NCBI RefSeq assembly: GCF_963082655.1
Contig: NC_081556.1
Location: 66,703,727 to 66,767,726, forward strand
From: Stomoxys calcitrans
Taxonomy: Eukaryota > Arthropoda > Insecta > Diptera > Muscidae
Reading direction: 5' to 3'
Length of the DNA stretch: 64,000 nt
Below the pieces are notes generated by a model. The model searched no databases, was not told the origin of the DNA, and worked only from the letters and a program-made list of their open reading frames with translations. Below are positions 56,270 to 64,000 of this stretch, one piece after another. The position numbers and the translations under genes are program-made. Each line of letters starts with the position of its first letter. Position 1 is the stretch's first letter.

Positions 56270-56490
56270 ACACCCAATATCAAGATGTAACTGCCTTATC
56301 CGTAAAGAAATAACATTTTGAAAGTTTTAGTGCCTAAATGTACGAATAAAAAAAAACTCTAGTCGGCCGATAAATACTGTAAAGGTGTAACTGTATCGCA
56401 GTTTTGAGATCTTTAGCTCAATCCGTAAACAAAGTACCAGTTTGTTCCATTTAGTACCTTAATGTACAAATTTCAAAATTCTTTCAATAA
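56270..56490. repeat. GTAC-motif tandem repeats (family G), second stretch
   Basis: Two units with cctaaatgtacgaat and agtaccttaatgtac blocks, as at 51590-52745. Confidence 0.65.
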
Positions 56491-56960
56491 CATTTTTGAA
56501 AAGGCAAAGTCAAAATATAATCTTAAAAATTATTTCCTACAACATAAATGGATTATCAATTATATATTTATTCCCTTACTTTTTTGCGTATTTATGTAAC
56601 CTCAATATATTAGTATTACTTGAAACTCACTTGGAAAAAGAACATACAATGAAGGCGGCGAAATACCTTCCACGGTACGATATCCAATGGATTCATGCAG
56701 AACGAATAAGCTGCTTTGGAAGAGGTATCATGGCTGGAGTAAATCTATGCGGTATGAATTCGGAACAAGAAATGGATTAACAACATTATATTTAACTACC
56801 ACAAAACCTTTAATTTGTATTACGCCGCTTAATTTGAGATACGTGACAATACTTAGGACAATTTTTTCCAAGGTTCGAAGAAGTGGCCGGTAAACATAAC
56901 ATTGACAAATTGCACCTAGTGAGAAAATTTTCGAATTCATCTCTATTCAAGAATTATAAA
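56491..56960 (+). pseudogene. LINE AP-endonuclease remnant
   Basis: The frame from 56496 reads ISYNINGLS (endonuclease start), then LNILVLLETHLEKE with the metal-binding Glu, and DIQWIHAERISCFGRGIMAG. It then shifts frame near 56760; the rest is a decayed continuation to about 56960. No RT follows. The family is unlike the other LINEs in the window. Confidence 0.65.
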
Positions 56961-57084
56961 TAAGGGCAATGAAAAATTGAATAAAATAAAAGTAGCGCTA
57001 CTGAATAAGGTGACCCAAATTTATGAAAAATGAGATGGCCAAATAGAAGGAGGTCACTGTAGAATATTTAGGACACTAAAAAAG

Positions 57085-57315
57085 ATGAAAAGATGTCTTT
57101 ATTGGAAAAACATGACTAAAGATGTAACTAAAAACATTAAAGCATGTTTAAAGTGTCATACTGCTAAAACAACAAAACATTTAAAAACTCCACTGACGAC
57201 TACACCGACACCGGCAAGACCATTTAATACGGTATATGTAGACACCGTGGGCCCATTATCAAAGACAGAACAAGGAAATGAGTTTGCAGTCACAATGATA
57301 TGTGATCTGACTAAA
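57085..57315 (+). pseudogene. Integrase fragment of a second LTR retrotransposon
   Basis: The frame has CLYWKNMTKDVTKNIKACLK and CLKCHTAKTT (the CC part of the HHCC zinc motif), then VYVDTVGPLSKTEQGNEF with the first catalytic Asp. It is cut at 57316 by the mariner insertion. The sequence differs clearly from the Gypsy-type integrase at 1850-2880, so it is another family (Ty3/Gypsy-group by motif layout). The second Asp and Glu are not found beyond 58745. Confidence 0.75.
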
Positions 57316-57525
57316 TATTGGGTTGAACAATAAGTAATTGTCAGTAATATAGTAATAATATAGTCGGCGTTGACAAATTTTTTCAACGGCTTGTGACTCT
57401 GTAATTGCATTCTTTCTTCTGTCAGTTATCAGCTGTTACTTTTAGCTTGCTTTAGAAAAAAAGTGCGCGAAATTTTGTTTACATTTGTTTGTTTGGCGTC
57501 AATTTTAATATGGGTACCACATGTA

Positions 57526-58132
57526 AAGGGTGATTTTTTTGAGGTTAGGATTTTCATGCATTAGTATTTGACAGATCATGTGGGATTTCAGACATGGTGT
57601 CAAAGAGAAAGATGCTCAGTATGCTTTGACATTTCATCATGAATAGACTTACTAACGAGCAACGCTTGCAAATCATTGAATTTTATTACCAAAATCAGTG
57701 TTCGGTTCGAAATGTGTTCAAATTTTGACAAATTTTGTTCAGCGATGAGGCTCATTTCTGGTTGAATGGCTACGTAAATAAGCAAAATTGCCGCATTTGG
57801 AGTGAAGAGCAAGCAGAAGCCGTTCAAGAACTGCCCATGCATCCCGAAAAATGCACTGTTTGGTGTGGTTTGTACGCTGGTGGAATCATTGGACCGTATT
57901 TTTTCAAAGATGCTGTTGGACGCAACGTTACGGTGAATGAACACATTTCGAACCGAACACTGATTTTGGTAATAAAATTCAATGATTTGCAAGCGTAGCT
58001 CGTTAGTAAGTCTATTCATGATGAAATGTCAAAGCATACTGAGCATCTTTCTCTTTGACACCATGTCTGAAATCCCACGTGATCTGTCAAATACTAATGC
58101 ATGAAAATCCTAACCTCAAAAAAATCACCCTT
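57526..58132. mobile_element. Tc1-like foldback element with transposase fragments in both arms
   Basis: About 607 bp, TA on both sides (57524-57525 and 58133-58134), with arms of about 190-200 bp: aagggtgattttttt at the left, the inverse at the right. The left arm encodes MNRLTNEQRLQIIEFYYQNQ in plus orientation; the right arm encodes it again on the minus strand. Between them lies a middle transposase piece (57735-57920) with FSDEAHFWLNGYVNKQN, bearing a catalytic Asp, and VWCGLYAGGIIGPYFFK. The element cannot encode a full enzyme. Confidence 0.85.
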
Positions 58133-58219
58133 TATTAAAAGAAATTCATTTAACAAACCGAATCAACGATTGTGATATGCACCTTAAACGCAATGAATTC
58201 GATCCGTTTTAAAACGAAT

Positions 58220-58643
58220 CATAATTGGAGATGAAAAATGGATTGTTTACAACAACGTTAGTCGAAAACGATCATGGTCCAAGCATGGTGAACCAGCTCA
58301 AACCGCTTCAAAGGCTGATATCCACCAAAAGAAGGTTATGCTGTCTGTTTGGTCGGATTGGAAGGGTGTGGTATATTTTGAGCTGCTTCCAAGGAACCAA
58401 ACGATTAATTCGGATGTTTACTGTCAACAATTGGACAAACTGAATACAGTCATCAAGGAGAAGCGACCAGAATTGGTCAATAGTAAAGGTGTCATATTCC
58501 ACCAGGACAACGCTAGACCGCACACATCTTTGGTCACTCGCCAAAAACTGAGTGAGCTTGACTGGGAACTTTTGATGCATCCACCATATAGCCCTGATCT
58601 TGCACCATCAGACTACCATTTCGATCTTTGCAGAACTCCTTAA
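58220..58643 (+). pseudogene. Mariner transposase, C-terminal catalytic half
   Basis: The first catalytic Asp lies in GDEKWIVYNN (codon about 58230-58232); the frame then shifts near 58270 into the long frame from about 58300. That frame contains VWSDWKGVVYFELLP, the second Asp in FHQDNARPHTS (58506-58508) and the third in YSPDLAPSDYH (58611-58613). Thirty-four residues lie between the last two, the DD34D spacing of true mariners. It ends after SDYHFDLC, earlier than usual, and lacks the N-terminal DNA-binding domain. The enzyme would cut and paste at TA; this copy is inactive. Confidence 0.88.
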
Positions 58644-58743
58644 ATGGTAAAACTTTCAATTATATATTTGATTAAAGTTCATTCTAAGTTTTATTAAAAA
58701 TGCATTTACTTTCTTTTAAAAAATCCGCAATTACTTTTTGGGT

Positions 58744-59985
58744 TAAATGAAGACTTAAATTTCGGACATGGGGACAGAATACAAAAATACCCTACTAATG
58801 GAGATATGCGATACTACTATCTATAATTGAGAAATGAACATCAACAGGTTATCACCACCCGACGAAATGGCCCATCGGCGATGACATTTGGTTAAAGTCA
58901 GAGCTGAATTTGGTACTGTCTGCCGACACACTATTTATAGGCCGATCCTAATCTTTCAAAGCCTTCAAAATGTGGCTATCTTGGCTAATATCTTAGTTTT
59001 ATAGTGATAGTTTTGTCGAATCAGCTTCAGTATTTTGATGAAATTTTTTCTTTTCCTCTCATTTTAATTTGCTCTCAGGCTAGTTTTATGACTTCAAGGG
59101 GTTATTCTTTGTGTCGGTCAATGGCTTTTAAATTCCTTATTTCCATAAAATTTTACGCAAACACATTGAAAAATTAAAGCTAGTCTCATTTGAACAACAA
59201 TCACAAATCCTATGGTGCAATCCGTCATCTCGTCATCATTTCAAAATTGGCATTATCAACACAACCAAAGAAACTTGCCCTCGTTTGTTTACGTGAGCAA
59301 GTAAAATGAGAAAAAGAGAAACCCACAAAGAGAACATGCAAAAAAATGGGGTAGTTTGCTGTGAATGTAAACACAGAACTGACGTCTTAATACCATCACT
59401 CTGGCCATCCGTTCTCAGCTGTCGCATGAGTCCATCTTGTTCTCCACCGAACTTTATTGAAATCGATCGAAAAGCCGATGTTGAAGGAAAAGACGTCCGG
59501 TAAAAATTCCATCCAACTATTATATAATTTGCATCATGTACAAAGACATGAAGTTTGCTAATTTATTGGAGATAAAATGGGATAAGGTAGTAGAACTAGA
59601 AATCAGAAAAACGAAGAGATTTGCACGTTAATGCAGTTGCAAAAATCCTCATCGTCATCTTTTCATTCAAAAAAAAAAAAAAAAAAAAAAAACATTTGGA
59701 AGAAAATCAATACTTCAAAAAGTAGATTTTTAAAATTTAAAAAAAAAAATATCAACGCATTCAACACTGAGGTCAAAGCCTACAGAACTAATGAATTTCT
59801 ACTATAATCAATGGTGTTTGCTATTGACTGTTAGATGACGATCCTAACTCACAATGAGCTCCGTATCAATTGCCTTAAATACAGTATTGTGAATTATGAA
59901 ATTCCAAGGAAAAAACGAAATGGCTTCATTTGATATAATTATTTTAAAATGTTAATGTGATTCCATTTGTAAAATGTAAATGATA
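58744..59985. other. AT-rich spacer with a poly(A) run
   Basis: No gene or element recognised. A run of about 22 A lies at 59671-59692 without a LINE or SINE body that I could identify in front of it. Short frames have no family signature. Confidence 0.45.
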
Positions 59986-59989
59986 TTAA

Positions 59990-60240
59990 CCCATTAAATA
60001 CGAATGGGTAGAAAAATACCCAAGAATTTAAATGTAATTAAATCCACTTTTCTTCGCTTAATGGTCATAAAATATTAAAAACATGTTTTATTTTGTTGTA
60101 AATACATTGCGCAAATTCAAAAAGTACGAAATTTTTTTAAGAAATTTTTTTAAGAATGACTACGTCAGTATAACTCTAAATTATGAATATATGAAATTTC
60201 ATCCAAATTGGATAAGGGAATCGAGGTCAATCGTAATGGG
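59990..60240. mobile_element. TTAA-flanked MITE (family T1), short copy
   Basis: TTAA at 59986-59989 and 60241-60244. The right arm aaattggataagggaatcga resembles the T1 arm at 30943-31080 in reverse. The centre shares ttcttcgcttaatggtcata with the T1 interior near 31290. The left arm is much reduced. Confidence 0.65.
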
Positions 60241-60244
60241 TTAA

Positions 60245-60965
60245 AATTTTGTCTTTGAAACAAAATTTATTGACAATTATCTATAGAAAAAATGTTAGGA
60301 AAATGTTTTCGTTTCATAAGATGTTATTGAAATTTATCGAAATCTTTCATTTAGAAAAAATAATTTCGAGGACGACCGGTCCTGAGCAACATTTTGCCTT
60401 TAGACAATCTATCATTGATATTTTGTCTTTAGAATAAAATGTCTTTCAAGTTTTATCTATACATAGAAAAAATATCATTTTGTATTATATTTCGTGATCT
60501 TTCATTTTGTTTAGAAGAGTATAATAAAAAAATTAAATGTGTGTTATTGAAATTTTGGCTTTACAAAAAGTTTGTCTTTGGAATATTTGTCACTGAAATA
60601 TAGTCTTCAGAAAAAAAATTATTAAAATGTAGTCTTTAGAAAAATTGTTATTGAAATGAAATTTTGCCTTTAAAAAATAATTTCGAGGGGATCGGGCCCG
60701 GGCTGAAGAGAATGTAACGCTGAATTATAAAAACTTTGTACTTAGGAAAAATTGTGATGAAGTTTTGTCTTTAAAAATGCTACGCAAAAATTTTACCTTT
60801 AGAAAAAATTTCATTAAAATTTGTTTAGAAAAAATTTCATTAAAATTTTGTACTTAAGAAAAATAATTTTAAGGTGATCTTAGTCTGATCAAAATTTTGT
60901 CTCTGTGGAATATTATAAATATGAAATTTTGTCATTTTAAAAAGTTTTAGTTGTGTTTAGAACCA
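60245..60965. repeat. Short-unit satellite-like repeat
   Basis: Diverged repeats of about 30-45 bp with attttgtctttagaaaaaat-like units, about 18-20 in all, broken by a few unique bases. Two inserted blocks with tcgaggacgaccggtcctg-like or tcgaggggatcgggcc sequence interrupt it near 60365 and 60685. Confidence 0.7.
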
Positions 60966-60977
60966 ATTTATCCAAAC

Positions 60978-61020
60978 ATATATATAGGAGCCAGGCTACC
61001 TCCCTGGCTCCTATATATAT
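60978..61020. repeat. Perfect 18-bp hairpin at the LINE-A 3' junction
   Basis: 60978-60995 (atatatataggagccagg) pairs perfectly with 61003-61020 across a 7-base loop. It directly abuts the 3' simple-repeat tail of LINE-A copy 2. Confidence 0.9.
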
Positions 61021-61030
61021 ACTTACTTAC

Positions 61031-62626
61031 TTACTTTAATTGGCTATGAATATTTGTTCCACTAGCCGAACGTAGAATAGCGTTCCAAGCGCCTCGATCT
61101 TCTGCGCTCATTCTAAAATCTCTGATACCAAGTTTCATTCTAAAATCTCTGATACCAAGTTTCGAGGTGTCTCCCACAACTTGATCTTTCCATCGGGCTT
61201 TTGGTCTTCCCGGTTTGCGTGTACCACCGTGCATTCTGACAACATGACCTAGCCAACGCATCGGTTGTATTTTGATGCGTGTAACTATGCTATCGTCGTC
61301 ATACAGCTCGTGGTTCATACGTCGCCTATATTCACCATATATTTTACGAAGAATCTTTCTCTCAAATACTCCAAGCACTTCCTCATCTGCTTTCACAAGT
61401 AAACATGCTTCAGAACCATATAACACCACGGGTAGTATCAGTGTCTTGTAAAGTGTAGTCTTCGTCTCTCGAGAGGTGGCCTTGTTTCTAAACTGCTTAC
61501 TTAGTCCAAAGTAGCTTCTGTTTGCCAGTATTATTCTTCGCTTTATCTTAAAACTGGTGTCATTCGTTTTGGTTACGGCGGCGCCGAGGTAGATAAAGTT
61601 ACTGACTATCTCAAAGTTGTGGTTCCCAACTTTCTCCATTTTCTTTATCTGCTCGGTTGTGCAAGGCTTTTTGGGAGTTGAAACCATCCATTTCGTATTA
61701 TCTCCATTTACTGCCATTTTCACTCTCTCTTTCAATTCTTTCAAAGGCTGCAGTGACTACTTCCGGTGACCTATGATATCGATATCGTCGGCATAGGCGA
61801 GTAGCATGTGCTCTCTTGTGATTAGTGTGCCATATCTTTTCACATCTGCATCTCGTATAATCTTCTCCAGCTGGATATTAAGGAGATCACACGATAGGCT
61901 GTCTCCTTGTCTGAAACCTCGTTTGGTATTAAATGGTTCGGAGAGATTCTTTCCTATTCTTACTGAGGAACGCGTATCAGCAAGTGTCATCCTGCAGAGT
62001 CTTATTAATTTTGCAGGGATACCAAACTCAGACATGGCTTGAAATACCTTTGAACGTAAAGGAGTATCGAAGGCGGCTTTGTAGTAAAAAAAGATGGTTG
62101 GTGTAAATTTGTCCTTATCGGGTCTTTTCCAGGATTTGGCGCAGTGTGAATATCTGGTCCAGGGTGGATTTACCAGATCTAAAGCCGCATTGATAGGGCC
62201 CAATTATCTCATTGACTTTAGGTTTTAATCTTTCACACAGTACGCTCGAGAGTATCTTGTATGCGATGGGGAGGAGACTTATTCCTCTTTAGTTGGCACA
62301 TTCCATCTTGTCTCCTTTCTTGTGTACGCGACATAGTATGCTGAGGTTCCTATCATCGGGTATGCGTTCTTCTAGCCAGATTGCGCAGATAAGCTGATGC
62401 ATACGCTTTTCAGCGTGTCGCCTCCGGTCTTAAATAGTTCAGCGGGTAACCCGTCGGCTCCTGCTGCCTTGTTGTTCTTTAGTTGGGTTACTGCTACTTG
62501 GACCGCATTCTGACTAGGAGGTAAACATTCTATACCATCATCAGGGATTGGTTCTGCGGTATCCTCTTCGTTGCCAACATCGGACACTAGCAGTTGGGTG
62601 AAATGTTCTTTCCATATCCTCAGCAT
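61031..62626 (-). pseudogene. LINE-A copy 2 reverse transcriptase and C-terminal region, frameshifted
   Basis: Minus-strand frames in order: RT fingers with AGADGLPAELF (62372-62626), then a frame 61757-62203 with GFRQGDSLSCDL and the intact catalytic box YADDIDIIG (61784-61795), then 61031-61744 with the thumb (FIYLGAAVTKTNDTSF), LPVVLYGSEACLL and the conserved end GGTRKPGRPKARWKDQVV. Breaks lie near 62370, 62210 and 61750. A 27-bp tandem duplication (61109-61135, 61136-61162) adds nine residues (LGIRDFRMK) before the end. RT would copy the element RNA at the nicked target. Confidence 0.85.
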
Positions 62627-62656
62627 GTTGTCTGTGTCAGTTACCAGATTTCCTTC

Positions 62657-63977
62657 TTAGTCTCTGCAGGAGGATGTGCCTGCACCAAAGCCATTGGTTT
62701 GGTGTTTAATTCTTTGGTAGAATTTCCGGACTTCATTCTGACTCCTGTACATCTCAATTCGCTCGCACTCACGTCTTTCCATTTCCTTTTTCTTTCTGTG
62801 GAATAGACGTTTCTCCTCTCTCCTTTTCTCCCGATACCTCTCCTTCATCTTACGTTGCTACAGATTTCAGGGTTGCTCTATATGCCGCATTTCTGGCTTC
62901 AGTAGCATCTCGACACTCTTGATCGTACCATGGGTTTTTTGGAGGAGGCTTCCGGTACCCAAGTACGAATTTCGCTGCATTTTCCATGGAGTGGGCAATA
63001 GTTTGCCACTGCGCCATTATATCATCGGAACCAGGAGTGCTTTCATGAAGCAGTTGGGTCAGTCGAGTGGAGTATGCCGCTGCCATTTGTTGTGTTTGGA
63101 GCTTTTCAATGTCCAGCTTCCGTGCAGTGTCAGATCGTTCTTTCCTCGCCATGTTCAAACGGGTGCGAACCTTTGCTGCAACAAGGTAATGATCCGAATC
63201 TATATTCGCTCCACGGATAGATCGTACATCTAACACGCTGGATGAATGCCTTCCATCTATCACAACGTGATCAATTTGGTTTCTCGTGTTTTGATCGGGT
63301 GACAGCTATGTGGCTTTGTGAATATTTTTATGTTGAAATCTGGTGCTACTAACTACCATGTTTTTTGCCGCGGCGAAATCTATCAGCCTCAACCCATTAC
63401 TGGACGTTATCTCGTGGAGGCTAAACTTTCCGACTGTTGGACCAAAGATGTCTTCCTTCCCTATTTTCGCATTAAAATCTCCCAGAACGATTTTATTATC
63501 ATGGACGGGGCAGCGGTCATATTCTCTCTCGAGACGCTCGTAGAAAATATCCTTGGTCTGCTCGTCTTTGTCTTCCGTCGGGGCATGGACACAAATAAGG
63601 CTAATGTTGAAGAATTTGGCTTTTATGCGGGTTGTAGCTAAACTCTCATCAACCGGAGTAAAGCTGAAGACAAGGTGTTTTAGTCTCCGACTAACCACAA
63701 ATCCACAGCCAAATTCATGCCTCGTGTTATGGCACCTATAGTATAGTTCGTCACCGTTTGGTGTTGTAGTGACGCCATTCCCAGTCCATCGCACTTCCTG
63801 TAAGGCGGTTATATCTGGCCTGTACTTCTCTAATACATCCGCCAGCGCGTATACTGCACCTACTCTATAAAGAGTGCGGACATTCCAGTTGCAGATCCGT
63901 AAATCATGGTCCTTTTTTCGTTTGGGTGGGTCGTCAACGTTGGGGGGATCCGTTTTTACTATTCCTTTGTTTTTCAT
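62657..63977 (-). pseudogene. LINE-A copy 2 AP endonuclease and linker, frameshifted
   Basis: Starts at 63977 (MKNKGIVKTDPPNVDDP). The endonuclease covers about 63300-63930: NWNVRTLYRVG, ALQEVRWTGNG with the metal-binding Glu, RHEFGCGFVV, VLGDFNAKIG with the Asp/Asn pair. The next frame (62850-63263) holds SDHYLVAAKV, the catalytic SDH. A charged linker rich in Arg/Glu (62657-62848) leads towards RT. Breaks at about 63300 and 62850 separate the frames. The domain nicks the target DNA to prime reverse transcription. Confidence 0.85.
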
Positions 63978-64000
63978 AGTAGTTCTATGTTTTCCGGGGG

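Larger units (their letters stand above)
57318..58743 (+). mobile_element. Mariner (DD34D) transposon interrupted by a Tc1-like foldback
   Basis: The left end tgggttgaacaataagtaat follows TA at 57316-57317; the right end is attactttttggg at 58731-58743, truncated by a few bases. The left interior 57355-57470 and right interior 58665-58730 are the two halves of the MITEs at 26541 and 51048, so this is their coding relative. An insertion lies at 57526-58132. Most of the N-terminal half of the transposase is deleted. Confidence 0.85.
61021..64000 (-). mobile_element. LINE-A copy 2, RTE-like LINE, running off the right edge
   Basis: Minus strand; the 3' tail is GTAA-type simple repeat at 61021-61035. 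The coding region begins at about 63977 and only part of the 5' leader is inside the window: copy 1 shows about 110 bp more leader beyond this point. No flanking duplication can be tested because the 5' end is outside. Confidence 0.88.

Noticed and set aside
59306..59503. A small secreted-protein gene
   Set aside because: The 65-codon frame has no signal peptide, no conserved motif and no promoter or splice evidence.

Overview
This is a gene-poor, repeat-dense window from an insect genome, most likely a calyptrate (muscoid) fly. The evidence is AT-rich DNA, a Toll-pathway MyD88 gene with a fly-type C-terminal extension, and DINE-1-like Helitron-type elements with (GTCY)n tracts. The species cannot be fixed from the sequence alone. 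There are no bacterial features.

Only one host gene is visible, on the + strand: two exons of MyD88. Exon 26829-27033 encodes the C-terminal end of the TIR domain with a box-3-like Tyr-Trp. Exon 54799-55195 encodes the rest of the protein and the stop codon. Both exon edges have consensus splice signals and the codon phases match, so they can be joined across an intron of about 27.8 kb. Death-domain and N-terminal TIR exons are not visible and probably lie upstream of the window. Everything after about 55.5 kb is downstream of the gene.

Nearly all the remaining DNA is decayed, nested mobile elements. I group the LINEs into local families. LINE-A is RTE-like (1134-6411, 42745-43620, 61021-64000). 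LINE-B is a Jockey/CR1-type element with a PHD-like Cys cluster and a 2A-like motif (7851-11422, 37840-40052, mini-copy 53127-53500). LINE-C has an RNase H domain and tandem repeats at the ORF1/ORF2 junction (24845-26205, 28003-30939, 31512-32285, 41195-42740 and fragments). LINE-D also has RNase H and is LOA/R1-like (13745-15955, 34868-37690). LINE-E is jockey-like (12541-13524, 44400-48740 interrupted). LINE-F is a 5'-truncated copy (32286-33236).

DNA elements include a pogo/Tigger element (44556-48355), a DD34D mariner (57318-58743) holding a Tc1-like foldback element, mariner-derived MITEs, TTAA-flanked MITEs and several foldbacks. DINE-1-like elements occur at 20.7-22.1, 33.9-34.5, 44.7-45.5, 47.0-47.9 and 48.8-51.3 kb. 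A tRNA-derived SINE family and several diverged tandem repeats are also present. Two Gypsy-type LTR remnants lie at 1.3-3.8 and 57.1-57.3 kb.

The clearest structural points are: a three-level nest at 0.86-7.0 kb with a 13-bp target duplication; a near-perfect 2.1-kb palindrome at 30166-32285 folded around a TTAA MITE; a Tigger insertion splitting a LINE and itself hosting two Helitron-like insertions; and a 2A-like motif at the start of LINE-B. I found no CRISPR, rRNA, intact tRNA gene or convincing second host gene.
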